Of a stretch of 43,953 nucleotides of DNA, positions 16,510 through 26,432 are shown piece by piece. The number at the start of each line of letters is the position of its first letter. Position 1 is the stretch's first letter. The notes beneath the pieces were generated by a model. It ran no database searches, was not told where the DNA came from, and saw only the letters and a program-made list of their open reading frames with translations. A program made the translations under genes and the position numbers. Location of the stretch: contig CAVURW010000081.1 in NCBI GenBank assembly GCA_963743595.1, forward strand, positions 1 through 43,953, in the 5' to 3' direction. This stretch comes from CAVURW01 sp963743595 (GTDB taxonomy: Bacteria; Verrucomicrobiota; Verrucomicrobiia; Methylacidiphilales; UBA1321).

Positions 16510-18803
16510 GTGAACTACCGGACTCCTCTTTTTCCGGTTAGTCTCGCCTTCGCCGCTGGTTGCATCATCGCCTTCGCCACCTCATGCAGTCAGCCTCTCG
16601 CTGTTGTTCTCTTCCTCATAGGTCTTGTCGTCTTCACCATTTTTCAGCGGGTCTACCCATCGTCATCCTTGCCGTGTCTGTTGCTCATCTTTACGGGAGG
16701 GCTTTTACACACGGTCACTGTCTCGCTTCAAATTCCCGCTAACGATGTCCGTAAGCTCCCGGAACAGGAGCGCAATTCGCCGCTGGCCGATTGGATCGCC
16801 GTTGTTCGCGACGAGCCCTCCGTTTCGCCACCTGAAGGACCGCGCTCGAAGGTCTACCATGAAGCGTGCACGCTCTGGATTTCTGCGCGTCACGCCGCCG
16901 ATTTCGCACCCTGCCCACGGACTCCACCACCGTGTCCGATTGGCGTACCGCTTCCGGCACAATCGAAGCCCGGTTCCCGTTGGTGGGAGCACCGCTTCAG
17001 ATCGGCGACACTCTACTGCTCACCGGTCCGCTTCGACTGATTCAAGCGCCACTTTCTCCAGGACAGGTCGATAACCGCGTCAATCTCGCGCGCTTAGGCA
17101 TTTTTTACAGATTCGATTCCAACCTGGCTCCGCGCGTCTTGAAAGAAGCGCATCCCTCGTGGATCAGCCAGCTCTCGTTTGCCTCCCGCGATTGGACCTA
17201 CCATCAGCTTCACGTGGGACTGGAGTCCGACCCTCAAACTGCCGACATTCTGTGCGGCATGCTCATCGGTTACCGGCAATCGATCCCGCTCGATGTCGAG
17301 GACGATTTTCGCCGGACTGGCACGCTCCACGTCTTCGCGGTCAGCGGGCAAAACGTCTCGGAAATTGCTGAGATCGGCTTTGTTCTCATCGCGCTTCTGG
17401 GGCTGATTCCATGGCGTTGGTCGTGGCCGTTTGCGCCCGTCATCATACTCTTTTGCCTGCTCACGGGATCGCAAGCCAGCGCCATCCGAGCGACTCTAAT
17501 GGCCTTAATGCTACTCATCGCCTGGATGCTCGGTCGGCCCATTCGCGCCAAGGGGCTGTGGTCGATCGCCTTTCTCAGCATGACGATTTGGGATCCGCAA
17601 ACGCTGCTTGATCCGGGGTCGCAACTCTCCTTCGCAGTCGTCCTCGCGCTCATCTTCCTCTCGCCACCCATTGCCCGGATGTTTGAACCGAAATTCCAGC
17701 TCGATCCCTTCATCCCCAAGCGGCTGGCCACACAGGCGCAGCTCTGGGAACGCTATTTCTGGAAGATCTTTATCCGTGCTGTTGCGGCATCGATCGCGGC
17801 GACGCTGGTGAGCGAGCCCATCGCAGCACTTCAGTTTCATCAATTCACACCGATCTCTGTGCTGGCCAATCTCATCGTCGTGCCCACGGCGGGATTCATC
17901 ACATTTTGCGGCACACTGGCGATCGTGTTCTCCTGCGTGCCGCTCTCGGGAACAATCGTGAGTTGGATCAACAATTTCAATTGGCTCCTCGCTCAGATTC
18001 TCCTCTGGTTCGTTCACACCTGCGCGCATTTGCCGGGCGCATCCATAAACGTGGCCGATCTGCGCACCTGGTCCGATTCCAGGCCCACCTTCACCCTATT
18101 CCCGCTTCAGACGCACGCCGCCATGTTGATCCGCCTGGAAAACGGCAAGACGTGGCTCGTCAATACCGGGCGCGAGCCGGATGCGCGCTTTGTTACCTCT
18201 CGGCTCTGCCAATACTACGGGATCAATCAGCTCACCGGTCTTTGCCTCGCCCAGATCAATACCGAGGCGAATTCCGGCGAACAACTTATCCAGACGACCT
18301 TCCATCCACAAATGCTCGCCCTACCCATACTTCGAACTCGCTCAAAGGTCCAGAAATCGCTCCACCCCGCCGCCCCGCAACTGTGGAAAGCGGGTGACTC
18401 GATCTCCCTGAGCCCGCTCATAACGGCGAAGATCCTATGGCCGCCGGATGACTCAAACGATAACGCCACATTTACCCACGCCACCGACCGCGCCCTCGTT
18501 ATCCAATTCATCTCGGGACAACACTCGCTCCTTTGGTTGGGTGAACCATCGCATCCTCTTCGTGACCAACTCCTCGCGCTCTACCCGAATCTCACGGCCG
18601 ACGCCGTCGTGCTCGGAACGGCGCAGGAACCGACTCTCGACGAATCTCAATTTGTCTCGGCTATCCATGCCAAGCTCTGGGTGCACTTCCACCAGGAACT
18701 CTACGCACTTCACACGATTGATGCCAAAAAACCCCAGCCCGGAGGCCCCATGATCTGGTCGCTGGACCAAGACGGCTATTTGGTGCTGAAACTGACGCCT
18801 TAG
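16510..18803 (+). pseudogene. comEC: ComEC/Rec2-type DNA-uptake membrane channel, interrupted by one frameshift
   Basis: Two plus-strand frames make one ComEC-like protein of about 760 residues. Frame 1 starts with GTG at 16510 and encodes membrane helices and the start of the OB-like domain (DWIAVVRDEPSV). Frame 2 continues with DWRTASGTIEARF, GDTLLLTGPL, PGQVDNRVNLARLGIFYRF, and the Competence domain (GYRQSIPLDVEDDFRRTGTLHVFAVSGQNVS, many helices, LLDPGSQLSFAVVLALIFLSP). The junction is near 16908; one base seems lost there. The C-terminal beta-lactamase-like domain (AAMLIRLENGKTWLVNTGRE onwards) lacks the metal-binding HxHxDH. ComEC moves single-stranded DNA across the inner membrane in transformation. 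Frame 2 also has its own ATG at 16866, but a functional start there would lack the N-terminal helices. Decay and read error cannot be separated here. Confidence 0.8.
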
Positions 18804-20185
18804 CGCATCGCCATGGCGAAATTCTGTCCCATCTCCCAGACGGGGCCGGGGAATTTTCCGAGATCGGCCACAACGGAATCGAGCGCAGTGACGAAGCGGT
18901 CGATCTCCTTTTCCTTAGAGATCAGAGGCGGCAGAATCTTCACCACATCAGCCTTGTTCGCGGCGACCTGCGTCAGCACGCGATATTTCGAAAGCAACGG
19001 CGTGACGATCAGCTGAGGGAACATGCTTGAATCGAGCTTATGCACCAGATCCCAGCCCATGCCGGACATAATTCCCTTGGGACGACCAAACTCGATTGCG
19101 CCCATGAGCCCTTTCACGCGAACCTCTTTAATCGTGTCGTACTTTTTCTGAAGCGCTAGGAGCTTCGTCTCCAGGTACTCGCCCATTTTTGCCGTGTTTT
19201 CGATCAGATTTTCATCTTCCAAAACGGTCATGGCTGCCATCCCGCAAGCGCAGGCGAGATTGTTTCTGCCGAACGTGGTGGAATGAACGATGCAGCGATC
19301 CAGTCGCGAAAACGTCTTCTGGTAAATCGCGCGGCGAGTGATGATTGCCGCCGCAGGCACGTAGCCACCGCTGAGCGCTTTTGATAGCGTGACGATGTCC
19401 GGCTCCAGCTTCCAATGCTCGAATGCAAACCATTTACCCGTGCGCCCCAGCCCGGTTTGCACTTCATCCGCGATGAAAAGTGTGCCGTATTTGCGGCAAA
19501 GCGCCTGCGCTTGAATAAAGTAATCGTCCTTCGGAAATTTAACGCCTTTGCCCTGAACAAGCTCCGCTATAAATGCGGCGACATCGCCCTTCTTTAACTC
19601 ATCCTCCAGCACATTCAGATCGCCCGATGGGACGGTAACGCAGCCGGGGACAAACGGGCCAAATCCCTCGTGAAAGTAGGGATTTCCGGTGATCGAGAGC
19701 GCCCCATACGTGAGACCGTGGTACGAATTGTTCAGCGAAACGATCCGGGGCCGTCCCGTCGCGCACTTGGCGAATTTGAGCGCGCCTTCGACCGATTCCG
19801 TGCCGCTATTGCAGAGAAAAACCGAATCGAGATGCGGTGCGCCCTGAGCAGCAAACCGAGCCACGAGCTTCTCGGCCAGCAATCCGCTGAGCAGAGCGGA
19901 ATCGAGCTGAACCATGTTCGGCAGGTTCATATCGAGCACATCGCGAATTGCTTTTTGAACAACGGGATGATTTCGACCGATGTTAAAAACACCGAACCCC
20001 GAGAGGAAATCGAGGTAGTCCTTGCCATCCATATCGTAAAGATACGCACCCTCCGCGCGGGCGTAGACTTTATCGAAACCGATGGTGCGCTGAACTTTTA
20101 CCAGCGTGCGGTTGAGGTACTTGTCGTGAAGATCGTAGTTGTCGCCGAGCCGGGCGGTGACCAGTTCTTTAAGGTCGAGTGGCAT
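18800..20185 (-). CDS. Class III pyridoxal-phosphate aminotransferase (putrescine/ornithine type)
   Basis: A 461-residue enzyme. Features of fold-type I class III transaminases are DYLDFLSGFGVFNIGRNHPVV, FLCNSGTESVEGALKFAK (phosphate site), YHGLTYGALSITG, LFIADEVQTGLGRTGKWFAFEH (PLP Asp), TLSKALSGGYVPAAA (Schiff-base Lys) and HSTTFGRNNLACACGMAA. The gapped match to putrescine aminotransferases is good, including the SGFGVFNIG and HTTTFG-like motifs, but ornithine or acyl-amine substrates are possible. The start is set at ATG 20185 (MPLDLKELV); a TTG at 20203 is possible. Its stop overlaps the comEC stop on the opposite strand by four bases. The operon context gives no substrate clue. Confidence 0.85.
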   Translation of the reverse strand: MPLDLKELVTARLGDNYDLHDKYLNRTLVKVQRTIGFDKVYARAEGAYLYDMDGKDYLDFLSGFGVFNIGRNHPVVQKAIRDVLDMNLPNMVQLDSALLSGLLAEKLVARFAAQGAPHLDSVFLCNSGTESVEGALKFAKCATGRPRIVSLNNSYHGLTYGALSITGNPYFHEGFGPFVPGCVTVPSGDLNVLEDELKKGDVAAFIAELVQGKGVKFPKDDYFIQAQALCRKYGTLFIADEVQTGLGRTGKWFAFEHWKLEPDIVTLSKALSGGYVPAAAIITRRAIYQKTFSRLDRCIVHSTTFGRNNLACACGMAAMTVLEDENLIENTAKMGEYLETKLLALQKKYDTIKEVRVKGLMGAIEFGRPKGIMSGMGWDLVHKLDSSMFPQLIVTPLLSKYRVLTQVAANKADVVKILPPLISKEKEIDRFVTALDSVVADLGKFPGPVWEMGQNFAMAMR

Positions 20186-20259
20186 TTTGTAATTAAAGCT
20201 CAATTACGAACACTTAACAAGAGGGGTGACAAAATTCAGGGTGTTCAAGAGAATCCGGC

Positions 20260-20772
20260 ATGTTCGTGCCCCCTCCGGAAGTCGTCGTCTGGGAAACAGC
20301 GCATTGGCAGGTTAACCACCGAGTCGATTCCCGCTTGCCCGGCTATTTCATGGTAAGCCCGCTGGATACGTCTGTAGTGACTTTCGCTTCACTTTCACTT
20401 GAAGCAGCGGTGGAAATGGGCCCGGTACTCACGCGGGTCGCGCGTGCGCTGGAGACTCTACTCCAGCCGAAACATCTCTACGTGAGTCGGTACGGCCATG
20501 ACCCGAATTGCCACCTCCATTTCCACATCATCCCCGCCTATTCTTGGGTAATCGATGCGTTTCTGCTCGATGAACGCTACGCCGAGGTCCGCAAACAGCG
20601 GAACACCGACCCGAGTTACGATGGCGCCGAAATCACCCTCTACATCGGACGCGAATGGTGCGAGAACGCGGTGTCCCCGGTCAATAACGGTCCATCTGTG
20701 CAGGATGTGATCGAATTATTCCGCCACGAATTCACTTCTGGACAAACGGGGACTGGATATCGTATATCTTGA
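20260..20772 (+). CDS. HIT family nucleotide hydrolase/transferase
   Basis: A 170-residue protein with the histidine triad HLHFHIIP (His85, His87, His89) near residue 87, the family signature for nucleotide-phosphoramidase activity. Upstream, VSPLDTSVVTFASLSLEAAVEMGPVLTRVARALE and LYVSRYGHDPNCHLHFH match the helix-strand order of HIT domains. The C-terminal extension after the triad is longer than in short Hint proteins. It is probably cytosolic; the substrate is not readable. It is divergent from the aminotransferase and ends 16 bases before tRNA-Leu. Confidence 0.8.
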   Translation: MFVPPPEVVVWETAHWQVNHRVDSRLPGYFMVSPLDTSVVTFASLSLEAAVEMGPVLTRVARALETLLQPKHLYVSRYGHDPNCHLHFHIIPAYSWVIDAFLLDERYAEVRKQRNTDPSYDGAEITLYIGREWCENAVSPVNNGPSVQDVIELFRHEFTSGQTGTGYRIS

Positions 20773-20788
20773 GGCTCGTCCTCACACC

Positions 20789-20871
20789 GCCGGTGTGGTG
20801 AAATGGCAGACACGACAGACTCAAAATCTGTTATACGCAAGTATGTGGGGGTTCAAGTCCCTCCACCGGCA
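20789..20871 (+). tRNA. tRNA-Leu (anticodon CAA)
   Basis: The acceptor stem is GCCGGTG (20789-20795) with CACCGGC (20864-20870). The anticodon stem ACAGA/TCTGT encloses the loop CTCAAAA with CAA at 20822-20824. There is a long class II variable arm (TATACGCAAGTATG) and a T arm GGGGGTTCAAGTCCCTC. CCA is not encoded. Confidence 0.95.
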
Positions 20872-20985
20872 CTCTTCAGGGACTCTGACTCTGGACAAGA
20901 CCGGGAGTCAGTTGTCGAGGAATTTTCGCAAGACTTAACGATTAGTCTTTGCAAGCTTCGCCGTAAGTTATCGACAAGGCTGGGC

Positions 20986-23019
20986 TTAAGAGCCCGGCGT
21001 CAGGATAATGCTGCGGATATTTAGTGGCTTCCAGGTATCTGCGGATTTCGGGCTGATTTTCATCGTTACGATTCCTGCCGTCTCAATCTGTATCGAACCG
21101 ATCTCTACTTGCTTATAGTTTGAATAATCTCCGGTATTAATCGATTTCGCCTCAAGCTTTTGATTTCCGATTTGGACAGTGAAGGGCGTATCAGCGTCCG
21201 GCGACCCCATCTCTAGCGTTATCTTGTATGAACCTGGATTTGTGACTTTGAACTTCCAGGAAACGGAGTCCTCCGCTTTTTGCCACCAACCAATATCGCT
21301 CACCCCGCCAAAGGACTCCACTTTCACAGTCCCGCCTTCCGTTTTGGCGTCGGTAGGCTCCAGATGAATCGAGCCGTCTGCTCCAGGTTTGGGATAGCCA
21401 GACTCCATCACTTTATCTTTGAAGGTATCCAGGGTTTGTACAGGCAAGTTATCCACCGTGCTCAACCCAGAAATCTTAAAACAGAGGGCGGATTTACAGG
21501 GCAGAGTATTGGGTAGATTGATCGTCATTCCATCCGTAGTCCGGGTCCATTTGACATCGCCAGCACCGAGCAACGTCACGCTACTCGGATCGCCGGTAAC
21601 CAGGGGAGAGTCGCTAGAGAGCGCACGGACGACGAGACTTCCGGTCGTTGGCAAGCCTAGCGTCGTCACATAAATGTCAGATCCTTTTCGGGTGAACCGA
21701 AGGTCCGTTGCAGTGAAATGGGTTCCTTCGCTGAAAGCCCCTCCTTTAACTTTAGTTGAGCCCTCACCGTAGATCGTCCACGGACGGGTGCCAAAGATCG
21801 CATCGCCATTCACATGCATCCAGTCTGCCATTTCGCTGAGGAACGTTTGCATCTCCGGCGGAAGACTTCCGTCCGGATAGAGCACCACGTTCAGGAGGAG
21901 ATTTCCGTTCTTGCTGACGATATCCACCAACGTATGAATCACGTCGTTGGACGATTTGTAGCTATCGCGCCGGTTATAGTACCAGTCGCCGGTGGAGGTG
22001 TCGGTCTGCCAGACGAAGGGCTGGATCTCGTTCATCTCACCGCGCTCCAAATCCTGGACACAGGTGCCGTCGTAGAAATCAGTACTACTGCTGTAGTTTT
22101 TCTTGCAGCAATAGACGGCCTGCAGACTTCCATGCTCCTTCACGCTAAGGTTATAGAGCTGCGCGATGACGTTGATTCCCGCTTGACCATAGGGCGTGCC
22201 GCCATCGCTGTAGAGCAGGTCCGGTTTGTATTTGGTAACGACGTCGTAGATCCGGGCATACCACTCCTGTGCCCAGCGAGGATCGCTGCTGTACCAACCG
22301 TCATCGCCAGGCTTGGCGGGAAATTGGTAGAGATCCCAATAAGCAGGATTATTCCCATCGTAGGGCTTGCCGGCAAATGGTCCCTGTTTGTCAGCACCGT
22401 GGGAGGCCTGCATGAAGGTGAAGCTGTGGCCCAGGTGCTCTGAGAAACCAAAGGGTAATCCCTGCTTTTTAGCCGCCTGCTGCCAAAGACCGATCATGTC
22501 TTTATGCGGACCCATGTTCACGGAGTTCCACTTATGGTAAGTCGAATCCCAATTATCGAAATTGTCGTGATGAACCGCCTGCGCCACGAAATAGTGCGCA
22601 CCGGCCGCTTTATAGAGTTCCATGAGATGGTCTGGATCCCACTTTTCTGCCTTCCATAAAGGAATGATGTCCTTATAACCGGCGGTGGAAGGATGACCGT
22701 AAGTCTTCACGTGATCCGTGTACGGATAACTTCCTTCTTCATACATGTGGCGTGCGAACCAGTCTCCGTCACCAGCTACAGCTTGCGGTCCCCAGTGAGC
22801 CCAAATACCGAACTTCCCGTCACGAAACCAGTCTGGAGCCTTAAATTGCCCCAGTGAATCGACGCTTCCTTGAAAAGGCCCGTCGACTACCGGCAGATCC
22901 TTCATCGCAGGAATGGGGAGTGCATGGGTTTCTGGAGGATATTCTACTTGCGCTAATGCGGGCTGAATAAGGAGGACGCCTCCAAGAAGAGGAGCACATA
23001 ACAAGGGTAATATTTTCAT
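20986..23019 (-). CDS. Secreted GH29 alpha-L-fucosidase (paralogue 1)
   Basis: A 677-residue exported enzyme (signal peptide to PALAQ, residue 24). The GH29 barrel shows WFRDGKFGIWAHWGPQAV, FVAQAVHHDNFDNWDSTYHKWNSVNMGP (sugar-binding His pair), GFSEHLGHSF and PDLLYSDGG, with Asp272 the expected nucleophile. It is followed by FVWQTDTSTGDWYYNR, DIVSKNGNLLLNV and a beta domain. The last about 130 residues (GWWQKAEDSVSWKFKVTNPGSYKITLEMGSP) are an added carbohydrate-binding-like beta module shared with the two fucosidases at 39368 and 41417. It removes terminal alpha-L-fucose from glycans. It is last in a minus-strand run with the beta-helix gene 94 bases upstream. A GGGCT/AGCCC hairpin overlaps the stop codon but has no T-run. 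Confidence 0.9.
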   Translation of the reverse strand: MKILPLLCAPLLGGVLLIQPALAQVEYPPETHALPIPAMKDLPVVDGPFQGSVDSLGQFKAPDWFRDGKFGIWAHWGPQAVAGDGDWFARHMYEEGSYPYTDHVKTYGHPSTAGYKDIIPLWKAEKWDPDHLMELYKAAGAHYFVAQAVHHDNFDNWDSTYHKWNSVNMGPHKDMIGLWQQAAKKQGLPFGFSEHLGHSFTFMQASHGADKQGPFAGKPYDGNNPAYWDLYQFPAKPGDDGWYSSDPRWAQEWYARIYDVVTKYKPDLLYSDGGTPYGQAGINVIAQLYNLSVKEHGSLQAVYCCKKNYSSSTDFYDGTCVQDLERGEMNEIQPFVWQTDTSTGDWYYNRRDSYKSSNDVIHTLVDIVSKNGNLLLNVVLYPDGSLPPEMQTFLSEMADWMHVNGDAIFGTRPWTIYGEGSTKVKGGAFSEGTHFTATDLRFTRKGSDIYVTTLGLPTTGSLVVRALSSDSPLVTGDPSSVTLLGAGDVKWTRTTDGMTINLPNTLPCKSALCFKISGLSTVDNLPVQTLDTFKDKVMESGYPKPGADGSIHLEPTDAKTEGGTVKVESFGGVSDIGWWQKAEDSVSWKFKVTNPGSYKITLEMGSPDADTPFTVQIGNQKLEAKSINTGDYSNYKQVEIGSIQIETAGIVTMKISPKSADTWKPLNIRSIILTPGS

Positions 23020-23113
23020 AAAGTGTGGTTAGTGATTTCTAAATGTTGAGTCTAATTCGGGTTGCTATTAACGGTTACTCCAACCTCATTATCGTTTCGC
23101 ACGTCGGTGGGGC

Positions 23114-24790
23114 TTACGCTCTTATCCAATTCGACGACGTTTCCAGAGAAAGTTCCTGGATTGGCCACACGTTTCCCATCAAGAACACATTTTTGGAATG
23201 ATCGAGGTGAAGAACGTTTCCAGGCTGACCCGCTTTTACAGTAAAACTTCCAATAAATTTGTTCCCTACAACTTGAAGCCCGTCCGTTCCGTCAATCCTG
23301 ATTAAATATTGGCCATAGCATGTGTCGAAGAGATTATTGCTGCAGATTATATTATGATTGCCCATGGCTCCGTCCCAATGAACCCACACGCTAGCTTGAT
23401 CACCATTATTTTTTGAGCAGTTGTGGAAAGTATTATGTGAAACAGTCACATTCCAGGAATAATTGGCTTCGCCCCACCAAAATTCTGGCCCAATACTAAC
23501 GCCCGACATCCCGCACCCATCGATGGTGCACCCGGCGATTATTCCGTTATCGGCCTTAACTAAAATTCCTCGAGAACGAGTATCACCCAGACGACAGCGC
23601 AAGATTCTATAACCCTCTCCACACCTATCAGGGTTATTCGCTTTAGTGCCTAGTTTTTCCTCCTTGTCTTGACTGTGATCAATCGGTACGTGCAGGTCTT
23701 GATCCAACGTTATTTTATTGCCACCGTCCGGTGCTTTTTCGATTTCAGTCACGGTTGCCTGACCAAAAAAACCGTGTGTGTCGCTGATTCTCAGCGGCTG
23801 ACCCACCACCGGATCGCCCCCTTTTAAAATAAGTGTGTTGCCTTCCGCGCTAATTACCCTGCCAAAACCCCCGTGAATAGCGATGCAGTCGTCCAAGAAG
23901 ACCCCCGTAAATATGCAATCTTCGATATCCGGCCCCTTCTGCGTTCCTGCTGAATGAAGGCCATCTGCACCAGCGGAAACGATTTGATCCTCCGTGGCAC
24001 CTACTGGTCGTGGGCCAGTCCGAATCCGACATTTTAGATAATGGTTACCGCCGATACCTCCCGTATCAAAAATAGAAGCAAATCCCCCATTAAAAAGCGT
24101 CATATTCGACAGCGTACAGTTCTCACAATTATCGAGATGGGTAGTCATATTTCCGTTCGGAGCCCGGGTAACCAGCCAATCGTTTATCAAGAAGCCAGGC
24201 TTGTTTCTATAGTGCAGGCGGAAGGAACCGGGTGCCGCCAGCTTTTCGAAAGAGGCCGGCGTCCAATCTCCCGTGCCAACCCGTAGCACTCGAGAACTTG
24301 AATCGACGATATCGTAACACGACTTAACGGGGTCAATGTCGGTGGGATAGCCCGCATCGATTTGCCAATCGCAGTAGGAAGAGCCGTCTGGATCACTGCC
24401 CAAGGCCGTCACCCGTCCTTGTGTCGCAGCGGTCCTAGAAAATCCTATTATTCCACCGTCCCAAGTCACATTTTTACAGCGTTCCATCGTGAACGGCCCA
24501 TAGCCTCTCTGATCAAATACGATAACAACCCCACCCGCGTGAATCGTTGTGTCAGACCAGCTCTCCATGTAGATACTATCCTGTCCTCTGATCGCTGGCA
24601 GTTCGTAGGTGCCGGGATTAATCGTGATGTCTCTGGCTCCATGGGCATAAGCATCAGAGATCGCATGAGGTAAGTCGCCTGGCTTGAGAGGATCCCCGAC
24701 GTTGACGGCGTCCGCTACGGCAATTCGGAGGCTGAGAACGAGGAAAACAAGATTCCAAGGAAGGCGATAGTTGAAGTTAGTTGAGATCAT
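23114..24790 (-). CDS. Secreted right-handed parallel beta-helix protein (GH110-like candidate glycosidase)
   Basis: A 558-residue exported protein with a signal peptide (LVFLVLSLRIAVADA). It is followed by a solenoid of short Gly/Asn-rich strands (ITINPGTYELPAI, NCTLSNMTLFNGG, CIFTGVFLDDCIAIHGGFG, IIAGCTIDGCGMSGVSIGP, HNTFHNCS, NHNIICSNNLFDTC), the pattern of pectate-lyase-type beta-helices. The stretch ADGLHSAGTQKGPDIEDCIFTG followed by LDDCIAIHG recalls the double-Asp-His-Gly loop of GH110-type alpha-galactosidases. That match is a pattern impression, not a proven family call. It is transcribed with the PA14-like gene (39-base gap) and the fucosidase, suggesting a shared glycan substrate carrying fucose. 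Confidence 0.65.
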   Translation of the reverse strand: MISTNFNYRLPWNLVFLVLSLRIAVADAVNVGDPLKPGDLPHAISDAYAHGARDITINPGTYELPAIRGQDSIYMESWSDTTIHAGGVVIVFDQRGYGPFTMERCKNVTWDGGIIGFSRTAATQGRVTALGSDPDGSSYCDWQIDAGYPTDIDPVKSCYDIVDSSSRVLRVGTGDWTPASFEKLAAPGSFRLHYRNKPGFLINDWLVTRAPNGNMTTHLDNCENCTLSNMTLFNGGFASIFDTGGIGGNHYLKCRIRTGPRPVGATEDQIVSAGADGLHSAGTQKGPDIEDCIFTGVFLDDCIAIHGGFGRVISAEGNTLILKGGDPVVGQPLRISDTHGFFGQATVTEIEKAPDGGNKITLDQDLHVPIDHSQDKEEKLGTKANNPDRCGEGYRILRCRLGDTRSRGILVKADNGIIAGCTIDGCGMSGVSIGPEFWWGEANYSWNVTVSHNTFHNCSKNNGDQASVWVHWDGAMGNHNIICSNNLFDTCYGQYLIRIDGTDGLQVVGNKFIGSFTVKAGQPGNVLHLDHSKNVFLMGNVWPIQELSLETSSNWIRA

Positions 24791-24829
24791 AGGGTAGGGG
24801 CAGATAACTAAGCTACGCTTGCTTTATAT

Positions 24830-26011
24830 CTAAGGAGACGGATGAGAACCGATCTGCCAGGTGCTATCCGAATCCAAAAGTGGAGGAGTGTCATCGCCAG
24901 TTGGAAGAACGATCTTGGCTCCTAGCTGAAAGAGCGGAAGCCTTAGCGTCTTACCATCAGACGCAACGGGATACGACACTCCATCCTTCTGAATCATTAG
25001 GAAGAACCCTGTAAATCCGCCCCAGTCACCAATTAACACATCCAACTTTATTTCGTCCCCCTGCTGAACATCGAACCATTTTCCAGTCCGTAACTGAGCC
25101 CAAGGGGATACCTTTGACCAGGTTAGATAGGTAAAGGCGTTGTGGAGATCCTCTTGACTGGACATAGGTTGGCATCCAGCGTCGAGTACTACCTGTCCAT
25201 TCAACTTTATGTACAGAACATCGTCTCCAAACCCCACAAACCGGTAACGGCCCGTCTCGGGAGCAATGGCGGTTCCGTGGTAGATGATAGCCCAGAGGTT
25301 CGGCTTCACCTTGGGTAAATTAAACGCCTTAGGTGCATTCGCAGATTCCTGCTCTGGAATCGCGAATCCAGCAGTCGAGCGAGGCTCCGGGCTTTTGAGA
25401 TACCCGGCAAGAAGATTTTCGTCCAAGTCGGCGGCGGTGAGTTTGAGCATTTGATCCTTCCAGCCTTCTTGAGAGATTCCAGATGGCAGGGACTCAGATG
25501 TTTGTTTGAGGTCGTAAAAATAGCCAACAAGTGCTGCGGGCGACCCATCTTTAATTTCGTCGCCAAAAGGATTAGCGTGCGACATTCCTCCACCTGAAGA
25601 CCCGGTGGCCATACCTCCTCCTGAAGCCTGGGCAGTAAATGTCGGTAGAGCCGCTGTGAGAGCGGGAACTGCCGAATTTTTCAGGCTAAACGTTGCAAGT
25701 GGATTGGAGCTAATCACGATGCTTGGGGCCGACACAGGAGGGGGAACCACATGTGGCGAGGGATCTGTAAATGACTTATTGGGGTTGCCGCCATGAGACG
25801 GAGGCTTTGCGGTTGGCGGGTGTTGCTTGACAGGAACCATGTAGATCATGGGTTCGATTGGCCTGACTGCAACGAAATGGTAGATCACTGCAGTGCTCAC
25901 CATGAGAAAGATGGCGATGTTGAGCACGAGTACACCGAGAAACGAGCCCGACTTTTCCATTCGTCGCTTCCAGACAATTTTAGAGCTAGCAACTTCTTTG
26001 CGAGGTTTCAT
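24830..26011 (-). CDS. Membrane-anchored Pro-rich protein with PA14-like domain
   Basis: A 393-residue protein. The N-terminus is cytosolic and basic, followed by a single membrane helix (about residues 22-48, FLGVLVLNIAIFLMVSTAVIY). Then comes a Pro/Ser/Gly-rich stretch (about 55-150), similar to TonB-like or GspC-like linkers. From about 155 to the end is a PA14-like beta-sandwich: LVGYFYDLKQT, WAIIYHGTAIAPETGRYRF, VGFGDDVLYIKLNGQVVLDAG, and YFDVQQGDEIKLDVLIGDWGG-like strands. PA14 domains bind carbohydrate or act as recognition modules. It is first in the minus-strand run and faces the Verru_Chthon cassette across a 421-base gap. A role in recognising or displaying substrate at the envelope is inferred. 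Confidence 0.7.
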   Translation of the reverse strand: MKPRKEVASSKIVWKRRMEKSGSFLGVLVLNIAIFLMVSTAVIYHFVAVRPIEPMIYMVPVKQHPPTAKPPSHGGNPNKSFTDPSPHVVPPPVSAPSIVISSNPLATFSLKNSAVPALTAALPTFTAQASGGGMATGSSGGGMSHANPFGDEIKDGSPAALVGYFYDLKQTSESLPSGISQEGWKDQMLKLTAADLDENLLAGYLKSPEPRSTAGFAIPEQESANAPKAFNLPKVKPNLWAIIYHGTAIAPETGRYRFVGFGDDVLYIKLNGQVVLDAGCQPMSSQEDLHNAFTYLTWSKVSPWAQLRTGKWFDVQQGDEIKLDVLIGDWGGFTGFFLMIQKDGVSYPVASDGKTLRLPLFQLGAKIVLPTGDDTPPLLDSDSTWQIGSHPSP

Positions 26012-26432
26012 GGGTGAACGACTTTCAGTTAGGGTTTTCGATTACATCGATGTACATAATGTCTTTCGCGGATTCGATCAAGAAGATAGTCGCAAGAAAG
26101 TCAAATGTACTAAAAGTACTGCTCCCGCAGCAGCTCACGGAATTTTTGAGAAAGCCAATGGAAAGCCAGTTCAGCACCTGGGGTTTTTCGGGAATGTGTC
26201 CGAGTTGTCCGGTCTCACGATTAAACGCGGGGACATGGTCATTTGGGACAAGTTTGAGTGACCATCACGACCGAGACGCTAAGTCGACGTGCTGCGTAGT
26301 TACATTCTTTCGGAGAAGACACGCTTGGAAAGGCGTCGTACAATTAAATCGATGTATGACGGATTTCTGTTGAAATCCAATCCGAAATTAATTACATTTG
26401 GAATTTGTAACCAAACGAGTGAAATCATTAAA
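26012..26432. other. Divergent intergenic region between PA14-like operon and Verru_Chthon cassette
   Basis: The region must hold promoters for both directions. Overlapping plus-strand frames of about 120 codons occur here (25893-26261 and 26014-26373), but neither has a recognisable domain and both overlap flanking genes or leaders. I see no clear hairpin, palindrome or sigma-70-like pair that I would defend. Confidence 0.4.

Noticed and set aside
20885..20911. CTGACTC/GAGTCAG hairpin after tRNA-Leu
   Set aside because: The loop is 13 bases and no T-run follows, so it is not a convincing terminator.
25893..26373. Plus-strand frames of about 120 codons in the divergent intergenic region
   Set aside because: They overlap the PA14-like gene or the cassette leader and show no family pattern.
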